In this document: one piece after another, positions 16,574 to 24,707 of the stretch | Layout: every line of letters starts with the position of its first letter | Numbering within the stretch: position 1 is the stretch's first letter | DNA from: Duncaniella freteri | GTDB taxonomy: Bacteria > Bacteroidota > Bacteroidia > Bacteroidales > Muribaculaceae | DNA length: 64,000 nt | Direction of reading: 5' to 3' | Assembly: GCF_004766125.1 (NCBI RefSeq) | Contig: NZ_SJSA01000001.1 | Span: forward strand, 1,612,001 to 1,676,000 | Program-made: the position numbers and the translations under genes | The notes under the pieces: generated by a model | The model's database searches: none | What the model was told of the DNA's origin: nothing | The model's input: only the letters and a program-made list of their open reading frames with translations

Positions 16574-19500
16574 TTAGAATGTGAGTTTGAGGCCTCCGCC
16601 GAATGAAGCTGTGTTAGGGAGGGAATATCTCTCGAAGTAGCCTCCTGAATTGTTGTTGCCGACGGATGACTCGGGATCGAAATCATCCATTTTTGCCCAT
16701 ACAAGCACGTTGCGTGCGAATCCTGATACACTTATGTCGAATCCGGCAATGCGTGGGAGCTGGTAGGTGAGGGTTAGATCTCTGAGCTTGACGAAGTCGG
16801 TGTCGACAATCATGCCTTCTGATATGTTGTAGTACACATCGTTCCACCTGTATCGGTCCACATCATACTCCACAGGCTTGCGTGTGTCATAATCGATACC
16901 TGAGACGTGGATCTTCTGCTCGCGGTCGGCTGATTCCTGGGTTGCGCCGAACGACTGCATTGTTCCGTATGTTCCGTGATACATCTCGCCGCCCTTCTGC
17001 CAGCTCCATGTGGATGAGAGGTTGAAACGCTTGTATCGGATGTTGGTGCTTATGCCCATATTGAAGTCGGGTGTGCATGTGCCTATCACCTTGGAGTTGC
17101 CGTCGGTCATAGGGAGTCCGTCGGCATCGAGGAGCAATAGCCCGGTTGCCTCGTCGCGCATGAAGGAGTTGCCGAATATCACGGGATAGCTGTAACCTGT
17201 GTAGGCTCGTACCTGAGGCTCAACGAATCCGCCGAGCATGATGTTGTCGACGCCGGGAGCGAGTTCCTTGACAATGGATTCGTATTTGGTCCAGTTGACA
17301 CCGAGGTCGATTGCGAAATCACGTGATGTGTAGGCTGTGACAGATGCGTTGATCTCATGAGTGTTGGTGGTGATGCGTCCTCCGTTGGTCATTATGCTCT
17401 GGTAGCCTGTGGCACCGTCCATCGGAACCTGGAATATCTGGTCGCGCACATCCTGATAAGAATATGTGTACTCGAATTTCACGCGGTCGTTCCACATGCG
17501 GAGGTCGAGTCCGAGTTCCCAGTTCTTGGTGGTCTGTGGTTTGAGATTGGGGTCGTACTCACGCCAGTATGTAACGAACGACGACACTCCATTGATCGGA
17601 TAGTTGACAGGGTCGATGCCGTAGAAGCCGCCTCCGTAAGTGGGTGTATAGGCAAAGTTCTTGAGATAGGCTCCAGCCTGACCCACTTCGGCATATGATG
17701 AGCGGATCTTGCCGAATGTGAGGATATCGTTGCCTTTCAGGGCTTCAAGTTCGGTGAACACCCATGACAGAGATACTGAGGGATAGAAGAATGAGCGGTT
17801 GCCTCGTGGCATTGACGATACCCAGTCGTTACGTCCGGTGACGTTAAGGAAGAGCATGTCGCGCCATGCGGCGGACGCGTTGAAGAAGATGCCGACGGTA
17901 CGGTCCTGGGATGGTGCTTCGTAACCGTAGGTCATAGTGGTGCAATTACTGATGGTGGGCTGTCCGTAGAAAGCGAGCCCTGAGCCTATATAGTCGGATG
18001 ATACGAGCTTGTCATTGTTGACCTCGTTTCCCACGAGGAGCCCGAAGTTCCAGTCGCGGTTGTCACCTAACTCTGCGGTGAAGTTGGCGGTGATGAGGTT
18101 GTTGAACGTCTGGCGGGTGTATGTCTGATTCTCGATGTATCCTGTGTTGGCCTGGGCTGTTCCCATCTCCTGTATTGTGGAGTAGCGTGAGGTGTAGGCG
18201 TCGAGACCCATCTGCTCTTTTATCATGAGGTCAAATGCGTCTCCCCAGTTGATCTGCGGACGGTATTCAACGTAAGCGTTGCCGTAGAATCTCTGTGTGG
18301 ACTGGGTGTAGGCATTGTTTTCTGCCCACCAGTATGGATTGTTGAATGTTGTGGATCGGAAAGAGATCTGTTTTGATGGATCTCCGGGGACTGACGAAGG
18401 TATGCCCTTGAGGTCATATTCGGCAGGAGCCGAGTAGACTACGTTCACAATGCCGGAGTTGGCCTGTGGGGCTGTGCGGATGTTGGTGTGTACATAATTG
18501 GAGGTGAAGCCTACTTTCCACTGGCTGTTGATGTACCAGTCGAGGGCTCCGCGTGCACCCCAGCGGTCAAGACCTGTGTTCTTGACCACACCTTCCTGAT
18601 GGGAGTTGTTGAGTCCGAATGCATAGGATGTGCGGTCGGTGCGCTGGGTTATTGAGAAATTGGCATTCTCGGTAAATCCGTTTGAGAAGAAATCGCCAAC
18701 ATTGTCATATATCTGAGGTGTTGTCCATCCGTCCAGTCCGGCTTGTGCGCGCTTGGGGTTGTAGTACATGCCGGGATGCATTCCGTACTGGCGTGTGTAG
18801 CTGTTGTCGGTGTTGCCGCCATAGTTTGCGTCGTTAGGGAGTTCGGATATCTTGGGGCCCCATGTCATTGAAGCTGTGGGGTCATACTTTCCTCCCATAC
18901 CCTGAGCATAGATGTCCTGATGTTTGAACTTCCGGGATATGCGTTCGCTTGACAGGTCGGTCGATACTGTGATGACAGGTCGTGAGCTTGTGAGTCCGCT
19001 TCCACGCTTGGTGGTAATGACTATCACACCGTTGGTGGCGCGTATGCCGTATAGAGCTGCGGCTGCCTGTCCTTTGAGCACGTTGATTGACTCGATGTCG
19101 TCAGGATTGATATCGATGGCGCGGTCGGCATACGATGCGTGCGACACCATTCCGTTGGCTGACTGTACCACGTCCGGGGTGGATTCGACAGGCATGCCGT
19201 CTATTACATAAAGAGGCGCGTTATTGCCGGAGAATGATCTGACACCGCGGATCGTGATATTGCTTGACGCTCCGGGGGCTCCTGACGAGGGGCGTATCTC
19301 CACTCCTGAGAGTTTTCCCTGCATCGCGCTCGACAGTGATGTGGTGCCTGCTGTGTTGAGGTCCTCGGCTTTGAGGTCCTGAACGGCATATCCGAGCCCT
19401 TTGCGGTCACGCTTCACACCGAAGGCTGTCACTACGACCTCATCAAGCATAGCCTCAGAGGTGCTGAGAGCAATGGTCATAGGTTGTCCAGGTGTCACAT

Positions 19501-19750
19501 CAACCTGTTGTGTGGTCATCCCGACGTAGCTTACGTTGATTTTCTTGACTGTATCGGGCACTTTAAGCGAAAAATTTCCGTCAATATCGGTGCTGACACC
19601 TGTTCCTCCTCCCACCGGGATAATGGTGGCTCCGATCAATGGCTCGTTGTCGCCTGAAAAGACCACTTTCCCTTGGATGGTGATTTCCTGAGCAATCGCG
19701 CTCACACTCACCGTGAGGAATGTAAGAAGTAATGATAATAGCTTTCTCAT
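16574..19750 (-). CDS. SusC/RagA-type TonB-dependent outer-membrane transporter
   Basis: 1058 residues. Order: signal peptide (LLSLLLTFLTVSVSAIAQ), carboxypeptidase-like regulatory domain (about 23-98, ITIQGKVVFSGDNEPLIGATI), TonB-box-like DEVVVTAFG, plug domain (LNTAGTTSLSSAMQGKLSGV, IRGVRSFSGNNAPLYVIDGMPV, INVLKGQAAAALYG) and a 22-strand barrel ending in a terminal aromatic (GGGLKLTF). Imports a nutrient captured by the partner SusD, using TonB energy. Its promoter (19828-19859, minus) has an 8-C tract in the spacer. No N-terminal STN domain, so no anti-sigma signalling is expected. Confidence 0.95.
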   Translation of the reverse strand: MRKLLSLLLTFLTVSVSAIAQEITIQGKVVFSGDNEPLIGATIIPVGGGTGVSTDIDGNFSLKVPDTVKKINVSYVGMTTQQVDVTPGQPMTIALSTSEAMLDEVVVTAFGVKRDRKGLGYAVQDLKAEDLNTAGTTSLSSAMQGKLSGVEIRPSSGAPGASSNITIRGVRSFSGNNAPLYVIDGMPVESTPDVVQSANGMVSHASYADRAIDINPDDIESINVLKGQAAAALYGIRATNGVIVITTKRGSGLTSSRPVITVSTDLSSERISRKFKHQDIYAQGMGGKYDPTASMTWGPKISELPNDANYGGNTDNSYTRQYGMHPGMYYNPKRAQAGLDGWTTPQIYDNVGDFFSNGFTENANFSITQRTDRTSYAFGLNNSHQEGVVKNTGLDRWGARGALDWYINSQWKVGFTSNYVHTNIRTAPQANSGIVNVVYSAPAEYDLKGIPSSVPGDPSKQISFRSTTFNNPYWWAENNAYTQSTQRFYGNAYVEYRPQINWGDAFDLMIKEQMGLDAYTSRYSTIQEMGTAQANTGYIENQTYTRQTFNNLITANFTAELGDNRDWNFGLLVGNEVNNDKLVSSDYIGSGLAFYGQPTISNCTTMTYGYEAPSQDRTVGIFFNASAAWRDMLFLNVTGRNDWVSSMPRGNRSFFYPSVSLSWVFTELEALKGNDILTFGKIRSSYAEVGQAGAYLKNFAYTPTYGGGFYGIDPVNYPINGVSSFVTYWREYDPNLKPQTTKNWELGLDLRMWNDRVKFEYTYSYQDVRDQIFQVPMDGATGYQSIMTNGGRITTNTHEINASVTAYTSRDFAIDLGVNWTKYESIVKELAPGVDNIMLGGFVEPQVRAYTGYSYPVIFGNSFMRDEATGLLLLDADGLPMTDGNSKVIGTCTPDFNMGISTNIRYKRFNLSSTWSWQKGGEMYHGTYGTMQSFGATQESADREQKIHVSGIDYDTRKPVEYDVDRYRWNDVYYNISEGMIVDTDFVKLRDLTLTYQLPRIAGFDISVSGFARNVLVWAKMDDFDPESSVGNNNSGGYFERYSLPNTASFGGGLKLTF

Positions 19751-19827
19751 ACAGTGAATAAATAATAGATTTGATGAATTAGCCTTAGAAATTGATATTT
19801 ATTTACGATTTATAGCTTTTTGAGCTG

Positions 19828-19859
19828 CAAATGTAATATATTTTTATGGGGGGGGTAAA
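19828..19859 (-). promoter_or_regulatory. susC promoter with C8 tract in the spacer
   Basis: On the minus strand: TTTA (19859-19856), then eight C (19855-19848), ATAAAAATATAT, then TACATTTG (19835-19828). The spacer is exactly 20 bases, the preferred length, and 8 of these are the homopolymer. The start codon is about 78 bases further on. Confidence 0.55.
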
Positions 19860-20091
19860 TTATTTTATTAAAATAAAATTAAATAATATTTATAAAAGTT
19901 AATTAAAATACTCTTTTTAATTGAGAATTATTGTTTATTCATCAAAAATATAATGAATTATCTCAAAAAATGGCGTGTTTGTCTTACAATAGTTAAATGG
20001 TGGGAAATATCTGGCATTATAAGCCGGCAGATGTGTGTAATAGAGAATTCAGTGGCATTTTGAGATTCTTATTTTTTATTAGTGTGAAAAC

Positions 20092-20120
20092 TTGTTTAAG
20101 GAAAAAAAGATGTAACTTTG
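20092..20120 (+). promoter_or_regulatory. marC promoter
   Basis: TTG (20092-20094), 18-base spacer, TAACTTTG (20113-20120) followed by CG; start codon at 20145. Confidence 0.55.
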
Positions 20121-20144
20121 CGTCCATGTAAATCTGACATAACC

Positions 20145-20792
20145 ATGGATAATCTACCTTTTGCTTTTATTTGTCTCACATCGTTTTTCACATTGGCTAA
20201 TCCGCTGGGCACTATGCCTGTGTTCCTGTCAATGACCAAGGATCTTGACAACTCGCAGCGTACGGCTATTGCCAAGCGTGCCACTATCATTTCATTCATC
20301 ATTCTGATATGTTTCACGGTGTGTGGTCAGGTGCTTTTCACATTGTTCGGAATATCGACCAACGGTTTTCGCATCGCTGCGGGATTCGTTATCTTTAAGA
20401 TTGGCTTTGATATGTTGCAGGCGAAATATTCCCATGTGAAACTTAGCGAGGAGGAGGTCAAGGTCTATGCCAATGACATATCCATAACCCCTCTTGCCAT
20501 ACCTATGCTCTGTGGTCCGGGCGCGATAGCAAACGGTATTATGCTTATGGATGATTCCACTTCTCTGACTATGCAGGGTATCCTCATAGGGTCCATCGCA
20601 TTGATATATCTGCTGACTTATGTGATACTGAGTGCTTCGACGCGTCTTGTGAAATTGCTTGGCGACACAGGCATCAATGTGATGATGCGTCTCATGGGGC
20701 TTATACTTACGGTGATAGCTGTGGAGTGTTTTGTCGGTGGCGTGAAACCTATTCTTATCGAGATTATCCAATCCGGGAACGGTCTTATATGA
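20145..20792 (+). CDS. MarC family integral membrane protein
   Basis: 215 residues from ATG 20145 (MDNLPFAFICLTSFFTLANPLG); an in-frame start at 20118 falls in the promoter. MarC/UPF0056 proteins have six membrane segments; here about 5-27, 42-64, 70-90, 110-135, 140-163 and 183-208. The diagnostic pattern NPLGTMPVFLSMT and the later SITPLAIPMLCGPGAI are present. The biological role is unsettled; the old link to multiple antibiotic resistance has not held up in E. coli. Single-gene transcript with a hairpin terminator at 20802-20828. Confidence 0.9.
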   Translation: MDNLPFAFICLTSFFTLANPLGTMPVFLSMTKDLDNSQRTAIAKRATIISFIILICFTVCGQVLFTLFGISTNGFRIAAGFVIFKIGFDMLQAKYSHVKLSEEEVKVYANDISITPLAIPMLCGPGAIANGIMLMDDSTSLTMQGILIGSIALIYLLTYVILSASTRLVKLLGDTGINVMMRLMGLILTVIAVECFVGGVKPILIEIIQSGNGLI

Positions 20793-20794
20793 AT

Positions 20795-20907
20795 GTAAAG
20801 AAGCACACTGGCAATCTGCCAGTGTGCTATTCTGTTACAAGGTGTTATTATAATCCTTTTGGAGTTTGCGGTTGCGGAAACGGTGATTTCCGAAACCGCT
20901 GTTTCGC
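20795..20907 (-). ncRNA. Candidate small RNA
   Basis: On the minus strand a TACTTTTG box (20920-20913) precedes a transcript of about 110 bases that would start near 20907. Its 5' part folds into GCGGTT-x-CGGAAA / TTTCCG-x-AACCGC around a 6-base loop (20899-20868); then comes a roughly 40-base unpaired stretch, then an 11-bp terminator-like stem (20828-20802, AGCACACTGGC arms) followed by TTCTTT. The -33 element is weak. The 3' hairpin doubles as the marC terminator, so this may be coincidence. Confidence 0.3.
20802..20828. terminator. marC terminator
   Basis: AGCACACTGGCA arm (20802-20813) with complementary TGCCAGTGTGCT (20817-20828) and a 3-base loop, 10 bases after the marC stop; usable on both strands. 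Confidence 0.75.
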
Positions 20908-21034
20908 TACTGCAAAAGTAATGCTATTTTTGTGAAAACGTCAGCACGGTGCGGATTTGTTGCATAAGGAGCACCAATGCTGTTTTATCCGCCTTGTCTG
21001 CTACGGTTATTACTGTGCAGCCACACCACATCAC

Positions 21035-21076
21035 AGAGAAAGGCAGAAGGATTCACGTTCCCTTCTGCCTTTCTCT
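21035..21076 (-). terminator. Terminator of the kor/vor operon
   Basis: 16-bp perfect stem AGAGAAAGGCAGAAGG (21035-21050) with its complement 21061-21076 and a 10-base loop, 40 bases beyond the korC stop on the minus strand. Confidence 0.8.
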
Positions 21077-21115
21077 CTCTCTCTGTTGAACTACTGATGT
21101 TGTTGTCTGAATTTC

Positions 21116-21651
21116 TTATTTTACGAGCTCCATTCCACGCATTATCGCGTCCTTATTGACAGGGAGCATGTGGTGATGGCGTTCGGGAAGAGTCTTTTTG
21201 AGTCCGCGCATCACTGCATCCACGCTCACGAGCGGTTTCACTTTAAGGAGCGCTCCGAGTAGCACCATATTGTAGCTTTTTGCTGACGACAGCTCGAATG
21301 TGGCTTCCATGGCATTCACCGGCAGGACATTGATGTCGGTGCGAGTCGGCGCATGGTGGATGCTGTAGGGATCGTATATGAGTGTGCCGCCTGTTTTCAC
21401 TTTGCTTTCGAACTTGTCGAGGCTCTGCTGGTTGAGTATCACGGCTGTGTCGTAGCGGTTGAGCACAGGGCTTGAGATTGGTTTGTCAGAGATGATCACT
21501 GTGACGTTGGCAGTGCCGCCACGCTGTTCGGGACCGTATGATGGCATCCAGGTGACTTCGAGATTGTCCATGAGTCCGGCATAGGCAAGTATCTTTCCCA
21601 TTGACAGAACCCCTGACCGCCGAATCCGGCTATAATGATTTCTTCTTTCAT
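21116..21651 (-). pseudogene. korC: 2-oxoacid:ferredoxin oxidoreductase gamma subunit, frameshifted near its start
   Basis: From ATG 21651 the sequence reads MKEEIIIAGFGGQG, the normal start of this subunit, and then loses frame in the G run at 21610-21613. The remaining 161 residues (MGKILAYAGLMDNLEVTWMP onward, with YGPEQRGGTANVTVIIS) continue in another frame to 21116. One extra G (five instead of four) gives GGQGVLSMGKIL and a single 178-residue protein. It is therefore either a true recent mutation or a missed base in the assembly; the second is favoured because the NigD-like gene 2.7 kb away has the same defect. The subunit carries the pyruvate/ketoisovalerate-type gamma domain of the oxidoreductase. 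Confidence 0.88.
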
Positions 21652-21654
21652 AGC

Positions 21655-22416
21655 TTATTCGTTTTTCAAGTCACCGAGCGGATAGTGCTCGAACATGTTC
21701 TCTTCCATCCATTTATTAGCTTTTTCAGGAGTCATTTTCCATCCTGAAACGCATGTTGATACGATTTCCACTACCGATGTGCCCTTGCCCTGCATCGAGT
21801 TTTCGAAAGCCTGGCGTATGGCTTTCTTGGTTTTTCTTACAGCGGGTGCTGTGTGAACGCACTGGCGTGTCACATAGCTCGTGCCAGGGAGCTGGGCGAG
21901 CAGCGAGGAGATGTTGAGGGGATATCCGTTCAGGTCTACGCGTCTGCCGTAGGGGGTGGTGGCTGTCACCATGCCTTCGAGTGTGGTGGGAGCCATCTGC
22001 CCTCCGGTCATGCCGTATATGCCGTTATTGATGAAGATTATGGCTATGTTTTCGCCGCGGTTGGCTGCATGGATGGTCTCGGCTGTGCCTATGGCAGCAA
22101 GGTCGCCGTCGCCCTGATATGTGAACACCAGGCGCGAGGGGTTGAGCCTTTTTACGGCTGTTGCTATCGCCGGTGCACGACCGTGGGCCGCTTCGATCCA
22201 GTCAACGTCAATATAGTTGTAGGCCATCACGGCGCATCCTACCGGTGCTATTGCTATGGCTGAGTGCTCGGCCCCCATCTCTTCTATCACCTCGGCCACT
22301 AACTTGTGGACCACTCCATGGGAGCATCCCGGGCAATAGTGCATTGTGTTGTCGTTGAGGAGCCGTGGCTTGGATGCTACGATATTGCAGGGCTGCTTGA
22401 TTTCTTCAGGTGTCAT
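21655..22416 (-). CDS. korB: 2-oxoacid:ferredoxin oxidoreductase beta subunit (TPP-binding)
   Basis: 253 residues. Binds thiamine pyrophosphate: YCPGCSHGVVHKL near residue 27, the GDGD motif (YQGDGDLAAIGTAE, about 99-112) followed by IFINNGIYGMTGGQMAPTT. Together with the alpha, gamma and ferredoxin-like subunits it oxidatively decarboxylates a 2-oxoacid to its acyl-CoA and reduces ferredoxin; whether the substrate is 2-oxoglutarate or a branched-chain 2-oxoacid cannot be read from sequence. Overlaps korA by 4 bases (22413-22416) and lies 3 bases before the korC start, so translation is coupled. Confidence 0.93.
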   Translation of the reverse strand: MTPEEIKQPCNIVASKPRLLNDNTMHYCPGCSHGVVHKLVAEVIEEMGAEHSAIAIAPVGCAVMAYNYIDVDWIEAAHGRAPAIATAVKRLNPSRLVFTYQGDGDLAAIGTAETIHAANRGENIAIIFINNGIYGMTGGQMAPTTLEGMVTATTPYGRRVDLNGYPLNISSLLAQLPGTSYVTRQCVHTAPAVRKTKKAIRQAFENSMQGKGTSVVEIVSTCVSGWKMTPEKANKWMEENMFEHYPLGDLKNE

Positions 22417-23495
22417 AGCTCAAACTTTTCTTTAAGTGCGACGAGTACTTCGTCAGGGTCCATGACTATGCCGCCCATGCGTCCGAAATGGTGCACGGGG
22501 CGAGGCTCTTCGAGGCTCAGGCGCACATCTTCGATCATCTGACCGGCGTTAAGTTCCACTACGAGAATACCTTTCATCCTTTTGCTCAGACGCTTGATGG
22601 CTTCAGAGGGGAAAGGCCACAGGGTTATGGGACGGAGAAGACCTACTTTGATTCCTTGGGCGCGGGCATCCTCCATGGCTTTCTGACATATGCGTGCCAC
22701 GCATCCGAATGCCACTATGAGATACTCTGCGTCTTCGGTCTCATGCTCCTCCCATCGTGGTTCGAATTCCTCGATGTGGCGGTATTTTTCCTGTAGGTGC
22801 AGATTGTGTTTCTCCATCTCCTGAGGCACAAGCTCAAGGGTTGTCATGATGTTGGGTTTGCGCGACTCGGGACATCCGGTGACTGCCCAGGGGCATTCGC
22901 GGGCTATCTCTTCATCGGTGCGGCGCGGGCGTGGGGCAGGTAGCTTGACACGCTCCATCATCTGACCTACCACGCCGTCGGCAAGCATCATCACGGGATT
23001 GCGGTATTTGTAGGCAAGGTCAAAGCCGAGCCCAACGAAATCGGCCATTTCCTGTACGGATGCAGGCGCGAGTACTATCAGATGGTAGTCGCCGTGACCT
23101 CCACCTTTGGTGGCTTGGAAATAGTCGCTCTGTGATGGCTGTATGGTTCCGAGTCCGGGGCCTCCGCGCATACAGTTGATGATGAGTGCGGGGAGTTCGC
23201 CGGCGGCTATGTATGATATTCCCTCCTGCTTCAAGCTTATGCCTGGGCTGGAGGATGATGTCATGCAGGCTTTACCAGTGGCGGCTCCGCCATACACCAT
23301 ATTGATTGCTGCTACTTCGCTCTCCGCCTGAAGCACTACCATGCCGGTGGTGTCCCACGGCATGAGCTCTTCAAGGGTTTCGAGGATTTCGCTCTGAGGC
23401 GTGATGGGGTAGCCGAAATAGCCGTCCACTCCGTAGCGTACGGCTGCATGGGCTATAGCCTCATTGCCTTTCATTAATGTTACTTCTTCTTCCAT
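22413..23495 (-). CDS. korA: 2-oxoacid:ferredoxin oxidoreductase alpha subunit
   Basis: 360 residues. Starts MEEEVTLMKGNEAIAHAAVRYG, with the conserved GYFGYPITPQSEILETL and MTSSSSPGISLKQEG segments of the pyrimidine-binding half, and ELNAGQMIEDVRL in the C-terminal domain. Members of this type are often named VorB in Bacteroidota. Forms the TPP site with the beta subunit. Second gene of the operon korD-korA-korB-korC; 44 bases downstream of the ferredoxin-like gene. Confidence 0.93.
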   Translation of the reverse strand: MEEEVTLMKGNEAIAHAAVRYGVDGYFGYPITPQSEILETLEELMPWDTTGMVVLQAESEVAAINMVYGGAATGKACMTSSSSPGISLKQEGISYIAAGELPALIINCMRGGPGLGTIQPSQSDYFQATKGGGHGDYHLIVLAPASVQEMADFVGLGFDLAYKYRNPVMMLADGVVGQMMERVKLPAPRPRRTDEEIARECPWAVTGCPESRKPNIMTTLELVPQEMEKHNLHLQEKYRHIEEFEPRWEEHETEDAEYLIVAFGCVARICQKAMEDARAQGIKVGLLRPITLWPFPSEAIKRLSKRMKGILVVELNAGQMIEDVRLSLEEPRPVHHFGRMGGIVMDPDEVLVALKEKFEL

Positions 23496-23539
23496 ATCGT
23501 TGTATGGGGGGTGATGGATGTGAGAGGGGGGATGGGGAG

Positions 23540-23773
23540 TCAGGATTTTTCAACTACGCGGTACACTGTGATGCATCCGTCAGGGCAGACGGTGGCACAG
23601 GCTGCACACCCTATGCAGGCTTCAGGGGCGATATCCTGGGCGTAGTGATAACCACGGTCGTTGACATCCTTGGTCTGAAGCTTGAGCACATTGCATGGGC
23701 AAGCCACTACACAGAGGTCACATCCTTTGCACCTCTCTCGGTCTATGTCCACAGCACCTGTAATTTTTGCCAT
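23540..23773 (-). CDS. korD: 2-oxoacid:ferredoxin oxidoreductase delta subunit (2[4Fe-4S] ferredoxin-like)
   Basis: 77 residues with two complete C-x2-C-x2-C-x3-C cluster motifs: CKGCDLCVVACPC (from residue 15) and CIGCAACATVCPD (from about 53). It passes electrons from the TPP subunits to soluble ferredoxin. First gene of the operon, behind a good promoter at 23876-23908. Confidence 0.93.
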   Translation of the reverse strand: MAKITGAVDIDRERCKGCDLCVVACPCNVLKLQTKDVNDRGYHYAQDIAPEACIGCAACATVCPDGCITVYRVVEKS

Positions 23774-23875
23774 AGTTAAAAGTATTTCTGAGAGTGCGGT
23801 AATTCAAGGCTTCTTTCTGTTGTGATGAATTGCCGGGGAACAACTGCATCTCGTATTTTTAGTTATTGTACAACA

Positions 23876-23908
23876 CAAATTTAAACAAAAATCCCCGAAT
23901 AGGACAAA
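23876..23908 (-). promoter_or_regulatory. kor/vor operon promoter
   Basis: Minus strand: TTTTG (23908-23904), 20-base spacer, TAAATTTG (23883-23876). About 100 bases upstream of korD. Confidence 0.7.
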
Positions 23909-24001
23909 AATAATATTTATTTAACCAATTGCACAATGCTATGGACTATGCGCAGTCAGTTAAAATCGGCTGCTGTTTAGTGTGTTAAGGTATGTTGAGG
24001 G

Positions 24002-24681
24002 TTATTGCGGCTTCGCAAATGTGAAAATTTGTTTATCGAGGTTGCTGTTTGCAACATGAAGCCTTATTCCTTCGACATTGGGGAGTGACCACAGCTGTGA
24101 TATGTCAAAGGATGCGTAGTATGCACGGTCGTGATAGTCAACATCTTTTGAGATGATGTGTACCAGATATACGTCAGGCATTTTCTGATCGATGGTGCCG
24201 GGGTCCACAGCCAGACAGAATATGCGTGGCTCGGTGGAATATGTGAGGCGTACATGAACGTTGATGTATTTGCCTGAACGCCATGTGCTGTAGAGGTATA
24301 CTTTGTCGTTATGCCACATGTCAAATTCCGGACGCCATGTCATGTTTATATCGGAACAAGTGATAGGAGTGCCCCTCGCAGATATATATTCCCTGAGTTG
24401 TATGCCTCGTTGTTTTCAGGGATGTAGTAGATGAGCATCCTTGATCCTTCATCGATGCTCCCGGTGTTGAGCATTCCTTGGGCTCTGAGGGTGATCTCGG
24501 GAGAGTCGTCCACTTTATTGAACGTGAATGTGGCACGGCCGTCAATGTTGCCTGCAAAGGTCACTATGTCGGTACAGGTCATATCTACCTCGTGGTCGAC
24601 ACCCTCCTCCCGACAAGAGGACAATGTGCTGGCAAGCAATATTATAATGTATAGGTGCCGGAGGATGCGCGTCATATTCAT
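24002..24681 (-). pseudogene. NigD-like lipoprotein, interrupted by a one-base frameshift
   Basis: Two adjoining frames make one NigD-like protein. The 5' part (24681-24346) has a lipoprotein signal peptide (IIILLASTLSSC, Cys about residue 23) and an OB-fold-like N domain (DIVTFAGNIDGRATFTF); the 3' part (to 24002) gives the C-terminal beta-sandwich (RPEFDMWHNDKVYLYSTW, RIFCLAVDPG, VYLVHIISKDVDYHDRAYYASFD). The frame is lost in the G4 run at 24372-24375 (C on the plus strand). One extra G restores IYLRGGTPITCSDINMTW and a 226-residue protein. NigD-like proteins are Bacteroidales lipoproteins of unclear role. Lies 26 bases after lolD. Either an assembly homopolymer error or a real mutation. 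Confidence 0.8.
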
Positions 24682-24707
24682 TGGTGCGGTGATGATGAGG
24701 TGAGAGG

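Larger units (their letters stand above)
19751..20144. other. AT-rich divergent promoter region, susC / marC
   Basis: 394 bases, very AT-rich between about 19856 and 20100, with the susC promoter (19828-19859, minus) and the marC promoter (20092-20120, plus). No ORF, RNA gene or strong hairpin is visible in the middle part. The long AT-rich interval could hold regulator sites for susC, but no repeat stands out. Confidence 0.6.
20793..21115. other. Structured intergenic region between convergent marC and kor operon
   Basis: 323 bases without an ORF I can support. It holds the marC terminator hairpin (20802-20828), a second interrupted 12-bp hairpin (20868-20899), a TACTTTTG -7-like box on the minus strand (20913-20920), and the kor operon terminator (21035-21076). 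See the ncRNA candidate. Confidence 0.6.

Noticed and set aside
21116..21601. A separate 161-residue gene starting at 21601.
   Set aside because: The upstream out-of-frame sequence encodes exactly the missing conserved N-terminus, so it is one frameshifted gene.
24002..24343. An independent 113-residue gene after the NigD-like N-terminal part.
   Set aside because: It is the C-terminal domain of the same NigD-like protein after a one-base frameshift.
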